64,000 nt of DNA, taken from Bordetella parapertussis. Its GTDB lineage: Bacteria; Pseudomonadota; Gammaproteobacteria; Burkholderiales; Burkholderiaceae_B. A program made the position numbers and the translations under genes. The DNA lies in the NCBI GenBank assembly GCA_945903445.1, contig CAMDNZ010000007.1, positions 1 to 64,000 on the forward strand. Direction: 5' to 3'. Numbering within the stretch: position 1 is the stretch's first letter; every line of letters starts with the position of its first letter. Shown in pieces: positions 44,667-52,665 of this stretch. The notes beneath the pieces were generated by a model, which searched no databases, was not told the origin of the DNA, and worked only from the letters and a program-made list of their open reading frames with translations.

Positions 44667-46763
44667 TCATAGCTCGACTCGCGCCAGTGGTTGCACATTG
44701 ATTTCTTGGGTGAGCTCCTGGTAGGACAAGACCGGCAACTCATAAAGATCTTGTTCGATCATCTTGCGCAGATATCGGCGAATATCCATCGAAGTGAGCA
44801 AGACGGGCTTGCGCGAGTTGGTCGTGATGTCGCCCACGGTCTGTTTGATGTTCTCCACCAGCTTCTTGGTGGTGGCCGGGTCCAGCGCAAGGTAGCTGCC
44901 GCCGGAGGTCTGGCGCACCGCTCCGCGTACCGTTTCTTCGACGTTGGGCGCCAGCAGATAGGCCGGCAGAATGTTCTGGCCGCTCGAATATTTGTAGCTA
45001 ATGTGGCGTTTTAGGGCGACGCGCACATACTCCGTCAGCAGCACCGAGTCTTTTTCCTTCTGACCCCATTCGATCAGCGCTTCCATGACTGCGCGCAGGT
45101 TGCGCACCGAGATGTCCTCGGAGACAAGCCGTTGCATGATTTCGGCGACCTTTTGCACCGGCATCACGCGTAATGCCTCCTTCACCAGATCCGGGAAGCG
45201 TTGCTCCATTGCCGTCAGCAAAAAGCGTGTTTCCTGGATGCCGATAAAGTCGGACGAGTATTTCTTCAACACGAACGCCAGATGCCACGTCAGAATTTGG
45301 TGAGCGTCCAGAAACGGAATTCCGGCGGCCGACAAGGTTGCCGAGTGGGTCGCTTCGGCCCACAGTGTAGGTATGCCGGGCAAGAAGCGCTTGTCCGCTT
45401 CGCAAGGCACTTGCAAGGCTTGCAGGTTCTGTTCGGTGTCGCGCACCAGCACATAGCCTGGGCGCAACTGGCCTTGTGAAACCGGTACCTCCGACAGCAG
45501 GATGAGATAGGTGTTCTCGTCTAGGGAGTCGTTGAAGCGCAACTGGATACCGGGGAAGGGCACGCCCAGATCGAAATACAGCGCCCGGCGAATCTTGATC
45601 AGTTCTTCGTTGAGTTCGTCGGAGTTGAAATGACGTTGCAGACCCGAAGCCACGTCCATGATGAGCGGCAGGGTCGGCGCGAACTCTGCACCGCCTTCGG
45701 TACGGGATTTCGGTGGCGGTTGACCGTCGGCGATCAAGCCGGATATTTCGGTGATTTCGCCGGTTTTTTCGTTAACGACCTGACGGGTGCCGCGCAGGAT
45801 CACGAAGCCTACGGTACCCACGATGGCAGCCAGTGCGACGAACGTCAGCGTCGGCATCCCTGGAATCAGTCCCATGCCCAGCGCCACTGCGGCTGCGATC
45901 AGCAAAGCACGCGGTTGGGCCAGCACCTGTGCGCCGATGTCCTTACCGACGTTGGAGGGGCCGCCTTCGCCCGTTTGCACGCGGGTCACGATGATGCCGG
46001 CACAGATGGCGATGAACAGCGCCGGTATCTGCGCGATCAGACCGTCGCCGATGGTCAGGATGGAGTAGATCTGCACGGCTTCGCCAGCCGTCAGGCCGCG
46101 CTGCATGGTGCCGATCAGGATGCCGCCCAGCAAGTTGACGGCGACGATGATCAGGCCGGCAATCGCATCGCCTTTGACGAACTTCATGGCGCCGTCCATG
46201 GCGCCATACAACTGACTTTCTTTCTCTACCAGGCTGCGGCGCTTGCGGGCTTCGTCGATATCGATTGTGCCGGCGCGCATGTCTGCGTCAATGGACATCT
46301 GTTTGCCCGGCATGGCATCGAGCGAGAAACGCGCGGCGACTTCGGCGACCCGCTCGGCGCCCTTGGTAATAACGATGAACTGCACGATGGTCAGGATCAA
46401 GAATACGACCAGACCCACGATCAGGTTGCCGCCAACCACGAAGTTGCCGAAGGTCTCGACGATATGCCCGGCGTCGCCCTGCAACAGGATCAGGCGGGTG
46501 GTGGCAATCGAAATACCCAGACGGAACAGAGTGGTGACTAGCAGCACCGACGGAAAGGACGAAAACGCCAGCGGCGAGGGCAGGTATAGGGCCACCATCA
46601 GCAAAATGGCCGATATGGTCATGTTCGCCCCGATCAGCACATCGACCAACGCAGTGGGCAAGGGCAGAATCATCATGAAGATGATCGAGACGATCAACAC
46701 CGCCAGCACGATGTCGTTGCGGCTGGTGACTAGGGCTACGGCACGATTGAGGACTTGTTGCAT
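44667..46763 (-). CDS. sctV: T3SS export gate protein
   Basis: The FlhA/LcrD-family protein forming the nonameric export gate under the basal body. The 698-aa product has about eight membrane helices in the first 320 residues, the FHIPEP-family signature VAARFSLDAMPGKQMSIDAD in the cytoplasmic loop and a large C-terminal cytoplasmic domain that docks chaperone-substrate complexes. Length and motifs are standard. It follows sctY by 15 bases; the order sctW, sycN, sctX, sctY, sctV is that of the Ysc family, including the chaperones that guide SctX to SctV. Confidence 0.97.
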   Translation of the reverse strand: MQQVLNRAVALVTSRNDIVLAVLIVSIIFMMILPLPTALVDVLIGANMTISAILLMVALYLPSPLAFSSFPSVLLVTTLFRLGISIATTRLILLQGDAGHIVETFGNFVVGGNLIVGLVVFLILTIVQFIVITKGAERVAEVAARFSLDAMPGKQMSIDADMRAGTIDIDEARKRRSLVEKESQLYGAMDGAMKFVKGDAIAGLIIVAVNLLGGILIGTMQRGLTAGEAVQIYSILTIGDGLIAQIPALFIAICAGIIVTRVQTGEGGPSNVGKDIGAQVLAQPRALLIAAAVALGMGLIPGMPTLTFVALAAIVGTVGFVILRGTRQVVNEKTGEITEISGLIADGQPPPKSRTEGGAEFAPTLPLIMDVASGLQRHFNSDELNEELIKIRRALYFDLGVPFPGIQLRFNDSLDENTYLILLSEVPVSQGQLRPGYVLVRDTEQNLQALQVPCEADKRFLPGIPTLWAEATHSATLSAAGIPFLDAHQILTWHLAFVLKKYSSDFIGIQETRFLLTAMEQRFPDLVKEALRVMPVQKVAEIMQRLVSEDISVRNLRAVMEALIEWGQKEKDSVLLTEYVRVALKRHISYKYSSGQNILPAYLLAPNVEETVRGAVRQTSGGSYLALDPATTKKLVENIKQTVGDITTNSRKPVLLTSMDIRRYLRKMIEQDLYELPVLSYQELTQEINVQPLARVEL

Positions 46764-46778
46764 AGGGGGCCGAGGCGG

Positions 46779-47174
46779 TTAGGAGGTCGTTGCGATGGAG
46801 GCGGCTGCGGTGGTACGCAGGGCAATGTAGGCGCGCATAGCGGCCTCGGCTTCGGCACGGCGTTCGAGGGTGATTAAGGTTTGGGCGCGCACCAGATGGA
46901 ACACGGCGCTCATCCCGCCTTGCATGGCCACGCGCTCCAACGTGGCCAGCGCCGTATCCGGTTTGCCCGAGCGCAATTGCGCCAACGCCAACGACACGCG
47001 CAGTCGTGCGTCGGCCAATCCCAGTTCCTCCAACGCCGCCAGCAGCACGGCGGCCTTTTCGGGCCGGTCGTTTTCTTGGTAGATATAGGACAGCAGGTCG
47101 AGCAGGACACCGCCTGTCGCACCCAGCGGACCCTTGGCGGCTTGTTCGGTCATGGTTTGTTCAGGGAGGCTCAT
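46779..47174 (-). CDS. sctY: YscY-type TPR chaperone
   Basis: A 131-aa protein with about three TPR-like helical pairs (LLDLLSYIYQENDRPEKAAV, LALAQLRSGKPDTALATLER, FHLVRAQTLITLERRAEAEA). It matches YscY in size, TPR pattern and place between sctX and sctV. YscY binds YscX and the pair interacts with SctV, a feature limited to Ysc-type systems. It starts 9 bases after sctX. Confidence 0.85.
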   Translation of the reverse strand: MSLPEQTMTEQAAKGPLGATGGVLLDLLSYIYQENDRPEKAAVLLAALEELGLADARLRVSLALAQLRSGKPDTALATLERVAMQGGMSAVFHLVRAQTLITLERRAEAEAAMRAYIALRTTAAASIATTS

Positions 47175-47183
47175 GCGCGGGTC

Positions 47184-47585
47184 TTACCCTTGATATAAGG
47201 CGCTGCGATACATGGCCACCAGCTCGCGCAGGTTGGTCTCTTCCTTCAACAGGCGAACGGCGCGATTGAGTACACGGCTGTCGCTCGTACCCGAATCGGC
47301 CTGAGCCGCCAATTCCTTGAGCGCTTCTTTCAACGCCTCGGCAAACTGCGAAGGCATCAGCAGGTCGCGGTCGGCAATCTCCGGGCGCAGTGCTTCTTCG
47401 AGAAAGCGGGTGGTATTGGGTTTTTCCAGCAATTGCGATAACTGGGCGCGCACATTGTCGTCGGAGGGCGTGAGGTTGCGCCGTTCCGGCAGGCTTTGCG
47501 CGGCTTGGTCGTGCTTGCGGGCAAAGACGATGTCGTCGATGCCGTGGTCGAAACTCATGAGCCTGTTCGGATTGATTTCTGGCAT
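47184..47585 (-). CDS. sctX: YscX-type early T3SS substrate
   Basis: From the ATG at 47585, which follows GAGGAG, the 133-aa product (MPEINPNRLMSFDHGIDDIV) has a polar, unstructured first half and a helical C-terminus (LNRAVRLLKEETNLRELVAM) resembling the end of YscX. YscX is exported early and is needed, with YscY, for assembly of the export apparatus. A longer frame up to 47786 lies inside the SycN-like gene and is rejected. Confidence 0.82.
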   Translation of the reverse strand: MPEINPNRLMSFDHGIDDIVFARKHDQAAQSLPERRNLTPSDDNVRAQLSQLLEKPNTTRFLEEALRPEIADRDLLMPSQFAEALKEALKELAAQADSGTSDSRVLNRAVRLLKEETNLRELVAMYRSALYQG

Positions 47586-47595
47586 GGCAAGCTCC

Positions 47596-47982
47596 TCAGA
47601 CGTCGTCGCGCAGTGCGTCCAGCCAGCGGGATAGATAATCCAGCGTCTGCTGCAGGCGGTGGTCGGTGAATTCAGTGTCGGCAACACGTACCAGCGCCAG
47701 CAGGTACCGGCGGTCGTCCAGTTCACGCAGCGCAGGCTGGACCGGCCACTCGCCGCCGCGACTATGGTGGGCCCGCTTGTACGCACGCATCAGCCATTCG
47801 CCCGTGTCGTAATCGAGCGGCATGGCAACGTAAATCAGCACTTCTTCGCCGGCGCGTTCGAGACCTAGCAACCGCCCGGCGGGTCCGGCGCGAAAGACCA
47901 CATGACCGTGCGTGTCGAAAACCAGGTCATCCATGCCGGCGCGCTCACCAAAATTGCGCAGAATGGTATTAGGGTCACTCAT
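47596..47982 (-). CDS. SycN-like chaperone of the SctW gatekeeper
   Basis: A 128-aa class I chaperone-like protein (MSDPNTILRNFGERAGMDDL) with a central beta core (VVFRAGPAGRLLGLERAGEE) and helical ends. It lies directly behind sctW with a four-base overlap (ATGA), as sycN does behind yopN-tyeA in Yersinia. SycN forms a chaperone dimer that helps the gatekeeper block early effector export. The name rests on position and general chaperone form. Confidence 0.75.
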   Translation of the reverse strand: MSDPNTILRNFGERAGMDDLVFDTHGHVVFRAGPAGRLLGLERAGEEVLIYVAMPLDYDTGEWLMRAYKRAHHSRGGEWPVQPALRELDDRRYLLALVRVADTEFTDHRLQQTLDYLSRWLDALRDDV

Positions 47983-49082
47983 TGCTGCTCTTCCTCGTCG
48001 ATAGCGATGTCCAGGGCGTCCTGGACGGCATTCAGGTGGGCTTGCCGGGTATCGGCATCGGGAAACACGGGCACTGGCAGCTCGCGCAGCATGGCCTTGG
48101 TGCCGCTTAGAAACGCCACACGTCCCTCAGCGGAGTCGGCCCCGTGTTGGCGAGCCATCGTGGTGAAGCGGGCCTCGCTAATCCAACTCTCGCCGGTTAA
48201 CCCCACCAAATCGCGCATGAGGAGTTCCGGCTCGACCCGTGCCAGGTTTTTGCTCTGCAGCGTGGCGGCCAGTTCGTGGCCGCCCTCCAAGACCGTCACG
48301 GCGATCTGCAGTTGGTAGAGGTCGCTGGTCAGTGCCTGAAGCCGTGCAGGCTCGGTCGATGGCCGCGTTGCCGCGAGATCCTGACCCAGCGCGGCCACCA
48401 GTTGTTCGAGACCCCGGGCGATGTCTTGGCCGCCAAAATTCTCCAGCGCCATGCCGAGCGTTTTGCTGAGCGAGCTTTCGCCCAGCACGATGTCGCGGTA
48501 GGTGCCCAAAAAGCGTTCGACGCCCTGCGCATCGGGCGCGAAGGTCGCTGCGCTGCTCAACGCGTTCAGACCGGCGCGAATACGGGGGCCGCTCTCGACT
48601 TCGAGGTCGGACAAGGCGTCGCGTATGGATTCCAGCAGTTCGGCCGGAGCGCCTTCTTCTTCGCCCTTACGCAGGGCGTATTGCAAGCCCAGATATTGTT
48701 GGGTGATGTCGCTAAATGTCTCGCTGGCCGCCTGCCGCGGCGACCCCTGACCAGACATCAGCTTTCCTATCAGCGTATCAAGCTTGGCCTGTGCATCGCC
48801 ATCCTGGCTGTTTTGCATCGACTCGAGGATGTCGTCGACTTCCATCAACTCCACCGGCCGGTCGCTCTTGACCTTGCGCTCCGAGTGGTGCTTTTGCTCG
48901 GTTTTCTCGGCCATGTGCAGGCTGAGCTCTTCGGCTGCGTCGGTCAGCGACGAGACTTCGGCCGACACGACGACGGCCTCCTGACCCATCATGATTCCCG
49001 TCTGGGGACGGCCCGTCTGCGATCCCATCGGTTGCCCGAGGGATGTGCTGTTCATGAGGCCTGCGGAGTCAATGCGGTTCAT
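47979..49082 (-). CDS. sctW: T3SS gatekeeper protein (YopN/BopN family)
   Basis: Controls the switch from translocator to effector export. The 367-aa product has an unstructured secreted N-terminus (MNRIDSAGLMNSTSLGQPMG), the LcrE/HrpJ-type helical repeats in the middle and a TyeA-like C-terminal part (residues about 280-367, ending AVQDALDIAIDEEEQQ), so YopN and TyeA functions are fused as in Bordetella BopN. I prefer the ATG at 49082; a GTG at 49091 is in frame. An ECF-type promoter lies 29 bases upstream. It heads the sctW-to-sctF operon and is divergent from the filament-protein array. Confidence 0.88.
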   Translation of the reverse strand: MNRIDSAGLMNSTSLGQPMGSQTGRPQTGIMMGQEAVVVSAEVSSLTDAAEELSLHMAEKTEQKHHSERKVKSDRPVELMEVDDILESMQNSQDGDAQAKLDTLIGKLMSGQGSPRQAASETFSDITQQYLGLQYALRKGEEEGAPAELLESIRDALSDLEVESGPRIRAGLNALSSAATFAPDAQGVERFLGTYRDIVLGESSLSKTLGMALENFGGQDIARGLEQLVAALGQDLAATRPSTEPARLQALTSDLYQLQIAVTVLEGGHELAATLQSKNLARVEPELLMRDLVGLTGESWISEARFTTMARQHGADSAEGRVAFLSGTKAMLRELPVPVFPDADTRQAHLNAVQDALDIAIDEEEQQ

Positions 49083-49110
49083 AGCGGGCACGCTTGCAAT
49101 TTCACCTGCA

Positions 49111-49139
49111 GTAGTAACCGTTGGTACTTACTAGGTTCC
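49111..49139 (-). promoter_or_regulatory. ECF (HrpL/BtrS-type) promoter motif before sctW
   Basis: On the minus strand GGAACC is followed after exactly 16 bases by TTACTAC. The -35 half is identical to the hrp-box consensus. It drives the sctW-to-sctF operon and lies back to back with the motif for the filament array. Confidence 0.74.
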
Positions 49140-49192
49140 GTCATGCGCTAAAACCTAGGGTTTTCCCTTATATCGAATGTATGATTGCGTAG

Positions 49193-49221
49193 GGAACTGG
49201 AAGACTCGGGCGGGTTACTCA
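49193..49221 (+). promoter_or_regulatory. ECF (HrpL/BtrS-type) promoter motif before the filament array
   Basis: GGAACT is followed after 16 bases by TTACTCA, 60 bases before the first filament paralogue. The two divergent motifs in this 198-bp gap would switch both T3SS operons together. Confidence 0.76.
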
Positions 49222-49280
49222 CTGCCAAGGAAAAGCTAAGCCCCCCTGCGAGTTGCTACTCGCGCCAATAGGAGAATGCG

Positions 49281-49898
49281 ATGAATTTCAGTGTTGGTAA
49301 CCTCTCAAACATTAACGTCGCTGCCGCTGTCGCCTCGGGCGACATTCAGACCTTGATCCAGATGGTTCAAGGCGATCGTATCAAGCAGATGGACGCGCAG
49401 CTGGTCGATCAAGTCAAGGCAGTTCAGGCGCGCAACGACCAGATCGCCAAGCTCAACAACGTGCTGTCGACCCTGAATGCCTACAACACCCAGATCGACG
49501 GCAAAGACGCAGGCGATAAGCCCAAGGATTGGACCGCCGATAAGATCAATCGATTCGAGCTGCCGTTGAACGATGCCATTCAGGCGGCCGGCATTAAGGA
49601 TCTCGGATTCGAAAGCCGCACGGGCCAACGCACCCCGCTAGCCGGCGAGAGTCGGGACGGTGGGCAAGGCAAGCTGTTAACGGGCACGGGTGTGGTGTCG
49701 GGCAGCACCACGAAGGGCGAAATCGAGACCGCCATCACCAAGATCAAGGGGATGATCGACGCCGAGAGCAATAACCAACAGATGGACATGCTGCGTCTGC
49801 AGAGTCTGAACAACAAGAAGAACGAGTCGGTCGAGATTCTGACGACCACGCAGAAAAAGCATTCCGATTCGACCTCCGGCATCATTCGCAACTTCTGA
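49281..49898 (+). CDS. EspA/SseB/Bsp22-like T3SS filament protein, copy 1
   Basis: A 205-aa secreted-type protein without signal peptide or cysteine. It has an N-terminal variable part, a coiled-coil-prone helix (DAQLVDQVKAVQARNDQIAK), a polar central region and a long C-terminal helix (QQMDMLRLQSLNNKKNESVE) ending in SGIIRNF. The layout (two long helices, with a C-terminal LQ.L..K.NE......K..D..S.IIRN end) is that of the filament/tip subunits EspA, SseB and Bsp22, and 205 aa is the size reported for Bsp22. Such subunits extend the needle and carry the translocon. It is the first gene after the promoter at 49193. Confidence 0.78.
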   Translation: MNFSVGNLSNINVAAAVASGDIQTLIQMVQGDRIKQMDAQLVDQVKAVQARNDQIAKLNNVLSTLNAYNTQIDGKDAGDKPKDWTADKINRFELPLNDAIQAAGIKDLGFESRTGQRTPLAGESRDGGQGKLLTGTGVVSGSTTKGEIETAITKIKGMIDAESNNQQMDMLRLQSLNNKKNESVEILTTTQKKHSDSTSGIIRNF

Positions 49899-49943
49899 TG
49901 TGCCGGTACTTGGGCGGTGTTTAAGCGTCTCTAGGAGAGTGCG

Positions 49944-50561
49944 ATGAATCTCAGTGTTGGTGGTCCCCCAACGTTCGACGTAGTGGGTGCAATCGGTAAG
50001 CCCAATCCTCGGACGGAGATCCAGACGATTCAAAGCGAACGTGTCCGTTTATTAGATATGCAAATGGTGGATGTGACCAAGTCGGTGCAATTGCACACCG
50101 ACCAGATCCTCAAGCTCAACAATGTGCTGTCAGGTCTGAATGCCTACAGCGCCCAGATCGAGGGCAAGAGCGCAGGCGACAAGCCCAGGGATTGGGGCGT
50201 CGATAAGATGTTTGGATTCGAGCTGCCGGTGAATGACGCTATCCAGGCGGCGGGCATCACGGATCTCGGATTCCGCGATCGGCTGGGTCAACGCACCCCT
50301 GGGCCGGGAGAGCAAGCGGACGGCGGGGTGGGCAAACTGGTGTCGGGCACTAATGTGGTGACGGGCAGTACGACCAAGGGCGAAATCGAGGCGGCCATCA
50401 CCACCATCAAGGGGATGATCAACGTCGTGCGCGACAACCAGCAGATAGAGATGGTTCGTTTACAGAATCTGAACATGATAAAGAACCAGACGGTCGACGT
50501 TTTGACAAACCTGGACAGTAGGCTCGCCCTATTAGATTCTAAGTTGGGTGGTCTATTTTAG
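49944..50561 (+). CDS. EspA/SseB/Bsp22-like filament protein, copy 2 (diverged)
   Basis: 205 aa and collinear with copy 1, but much changed at both ends. The N-terminus reads MNLSVGGPPTFDVVGAIGKP in place of the VAAAVASGDIQTLIQ block, the first helix is DMQMVDVTKSVQLHTDQILK, and the last 30 residues (KNQTVDVLTNLDSRLALLDS then KLGGLF) lack the IIRNF end. The centre (VNDAIQAAGITDLGF, GSTTKGEIEAAITTIKGMI) is conserved. The intact frame argues for a kept, specialised function such as a cap or minor subunit, rather than decay. It has a Shine-Dalgarno AGGAGAG. Confidence 0.74.
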   Translation: MNLSVGGPPTFDVVGAIGKPNPRTEIQTIQSERVRLLDMQMVDVTKSVQLHTDQILKLNNVLSGLNAYSAQIEGKSAGDKPRDWGVDKMFGFELPVNDAIQAAGITDLGFRDRLGQRTPGPGEQADGGVGKLVSGTNVVTGSTTKGEIEAAITTIKGMINVVRDNQQIEMVRLQNLNMIKNQTVDVLTNLDSRLALLDSKLGGLF

Positions 50562-50627
50562 ACAGCCTCGTCCGACGCTCAGGTGTCGGCGTCCTACACT
50601 GCATTTAAGCGCTCTAAGGAAAATACG

Positions 50628-51245
50628 ATGAATTTCAGTGTCGGTAACAACGCAACATTCAACGTCGCTGCCGCTGTCGCCTCGGGCGACATCCAGACCT
50701 TGATTCAGATGGTCCAGAGCGATCGAGTCAAGCTGATGGATGCGCAACTCGTCGATCAAGTTAAAGCGGTGCAGGCACGTAACGACCAGATCGCCAAGCT
50801 CAACAACGTGCTAGCTGACTTGAACGCATTCAACACCCAGATCAGCGGCAAGGATTCCGGCGACACCCCCAAAGATTGGACCACCGCAAAAATCAATCAG
50901 TTCGAATTACCGGCGAATGACGCCATCCAGGCGGCCGGCATAACCGACCTTGGATTTAAGAGCCAACCGGGCCAACGAACGGCGGGGCCGGGCGAGGCCA
51001 AAACCGGCGTCGAAGGCGTGAAGTTGACGGGCACTGCGGTGGTGTCGAGTGTTACCACCAAGGGCGAAATCGAGACGGCCATCACCAAGATCAAAGGAAT
51101 GATCGACGCCGAGAGCAATAACCAGCAAATGGACATGCTGCGTTTGCAAAGTCTGAACAACAAAAAGAACGAGTCGGTCGAGATTCTGACGACCACGCAA
51201 AAGAAGCATTCCGATTCGACCTCCGGCATCATTCGCAACTTCTGA
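50628..51245 (+). CDS. EspA/SseB/Bsp22-like filament protein, copy 3
   Basis: 205 aa from the ATG at 50628, preceded by AAGGAAAA; an upstream start at 50583 is rejected because the spacer is shared with the other copies. It is very similar to copies 1 and 5 through the helices and the C-terminus (KKHSDSTSGIIRNF). It differs mainly in the centre (TAGPGEAKTGVEGVKLTGTA, then VVSSVTT), which is the variable region of the array. Confidence 0.77.
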   Translation: MNFSVGNNATFNVAAAVASGDIQTLIQMVQSDRVKLMDAQLVDQVKAVQARNDQIAKLNNVLADLNAFNTQISGKDSGDTPKDWTTAKINQFELPANDAIQAAGITDLGFKSQPGQRTAGPGEAKTGVEGVKLTGTAVVSSVTTKGEIETAITKIKGMIDAESNNQQMDMLRLQSLNNKKNESVEILTTTQKKHSDSTSGIIRNF

Positions 51246-51290
51246 TGGGGCGATGCCCGGTGCGGGGTTAAGCGTCTCCAGGAAAATGCG

Positions 51291-51878
51291 ATGACTATCA
51301 GTATCGGTAATAACGCAATGACCGGCCTACTTAGTATCGGCGAGGTCAGTATTGATACGGCGATCCAAACGATTCAAAAAGAGCGTGCCACGCTTCTGAA
51401 TGGGCCATTAATGAATTCGGTCAAAGCGGTTCAGTCGCGCAACGACCAGATTACCAAGCTCAACGACGTGCTGGTGAGCTTGTATGCCTACAACACCCAG
51501 ATCAACGGTAAGGACGCGGGCGACAAGCCCAAGGATTGGGCCGCCGAACAGATCAATCTATTCGAGTTGCCGTTGAACGACGCCATCCAGGCGGCCGGCA
51601 TTAAAGATCTTGGATTCGAGAGCCGCACGGGCCAATGCACCCCTGGACCAGGCGAGCATCGGGATGGTAGGGAAGGCAAGCTATTGACGGGCACGGGTGT
51701 AGTGTGCGGCAGCACGACCAAGGGCGAAATCGAAACAGCGATTACCAAGATCAAGGCGATGATCGACGTTGAGTTGAATAACCAGCAGATGGGCATGCTG
51801 CGTGTGCAGAGTCTGAACAACAAAAAGAACGAGTCGGTCGAGATTCTGACGACTACGCAGAAGAAGCATTCCGATTGA
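51291..51878 (+). pseudogene. Filament protein copy 4, C-terminally truncated by a frameshift
   Basis: 195 aa, ending at KKHSD. Compared with copy 1, one base is missing directly after the codon for this Asp. The frame then reads TGA, and the sequence that follows (GCCGCCATCGTCCGAAACTT) would encode AAIVRNF in the restored frame. The N-terminus is also diverged, and two cysteines (GQCTPGPGE, VVCGSTTKG) appear where the other copies have none. Loss of the conserved IIRNF end, usually essential for packing in such filaments, suggests a decaying or regulatory copy. A truncated product may still be made. Confidence 0.75.
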
Positions 51879-51910
51879 ACGCCGCCATCGTCCGAAACTT
51901 CTGATGCGAT

Positions 51911-51938
51911 GGAACCCAGTGTCGGGTGTGGTTACTTA
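51911..51938 (+). promoter_or_regulatory. ECF-type promoter motif, distal copy before filament gene 5
   Basis: GGAACC is followed after 15 bases by TTACTTA, 106 bases before the copy 5 start and just after the end of copy 4. It is one of two motif copies in this spacer. Confidence 0.66.
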
Positions 51939-51970
51939 ACGTGGCAGTCTGATTGAGTCGGGTGCGATCT

Positions 51971-51998
51971 GGAACTTCGCCGCTGCACCCGTTACTCA
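51971..51998 (+). promoter_or_regulatory. ECF-type promoter motif, proximal copy before filament gene 5
   Basis: GGAACT is followed after 15 bases by TTACTCA, 46 bases before the copy 5 ATG, the usual distance for the motif in this window. It gives copy 5 and the downstream translocator genes their own promoter. Confidence 0.72.
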
Positions 51999-52043
51999 CC
52001 GGTATCCAATGCGGGCACCGCTCGCGACCAGGAGAAGAGATCC

Positions 52044-52661
52044 ATGAATAATCCCACAATTGGCAGCTTTTCGATCAACGTGGCCGCAGCGGTTGCTTCC
52101 GGCGACATTCAGACCTTGATCCAGATGGTTCAGAGCGATCGGGTCAAGCTGATGGACGCGCAGCTCGTCGATCAGGTCAAGGCGGTTCAGGCGCGCAACG
52201 ATCAGATCGCCAAGCTCAACGACGTGCTGGCGAAGTTAAACGGCTACAACACCCAGATCGACGGCAAGGATGCGGGCGACAAGCCCAAGGATTGGTCCAG
52301 CGCCAAAATCAAGCAATACGAGCTGCCTGTGAATGATGCCATCCAGGCGGCCGGTATCAAGGATCTCGGGTTCGAAAGCCGCACGGGCCAACGCACCCCT
52401 GGGCCGGGCGAGAAGAAAGATGGTGGTGAAGGCGTGCTGCTGTCGGGCTCGGGTGTGGTGACGGGTAGCACCACCAAAGGTGAAATCGAAACGGCGATTA
52501 CCAAGATCAAAGGGATGATTGACGCCGAGAGTAACAACCAGCAGATGGACATGCTGCGGTTGCAAAGTTTGAATAACAAAAAGAACGAATCGGTCGAGAT
52601 TTTGACGACTACTCAGAAGAAGCAGTCCGATTCGCTTTCCGGCATCATTCGCAACTTCTAA
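52044..52661 (+). CDS. EspA/SseB/Bsp22-like filament protein, copy 5 (likely main copy)
   Basis: 205 aa (MNNPTIGSFSINVAAAVASG), with the same two helices and an intact C-terminus (KKQSDSLSGIIRNF). It has its own pair of ECF-type promoters, a good Shine-Dalgarno (AGGAGAAG) and stands next to the small helical gene, sycD, sctB and sctE. That is the place of bsp22 in Bordetella, so it is probably the original copy from which the array expanded. The variable centre reads TPGPGEKKDGGEGVLLSGSG. Confidence 0.8.
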   Translation: MNNPTIGSFSINVAAAVASGDIQTLIQMVQSDRVKLMDAQLVDQVKAVQARNDQIAKLNDVLAKLNGYNTQIDGKDAGDKPKDWSSAKIKQYELPVNDAIQAAGIKDLGFESRTGQRTPGPGEKKDGGEGVLLSGSGVVTGSTTKGEIETAITKIKGMIDAESNNQQMDMLRLQSLNNKKNESVEILTTTQKKQSDSLSGIIRNF

Positions 52662-52665
52662 CGCC

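Larger units (their letters stand above)
49281..52661 (+). repeat. Tandem array of five filament-protein genes
   Basis: Five same-strand genes of 195-205 codons share long identical blocks, for example KGEIETAITKIKGMIDAE, QQMDMLRLQSLNNKKNESVE and QAAGI-DLGF. The three spacers before copies 2, 3 and 4 also share a conserved stretch ending in a Shine-Dalgarno region (TTAAGCG-TCT--AGGA-A-TGCG), which shows duplication of gene plus leader. The spacer before copy 5 is longer and carries two promoters. Confidence 0.93.

Noticed and set aside
45630..46541. Long plus-strand frame opposite sctV
   Set aside because: It is the complement of the highly conserved sctV coding region; its His/Asp/Gln-rich composition is typical of antisense frames in high-GC DNA.
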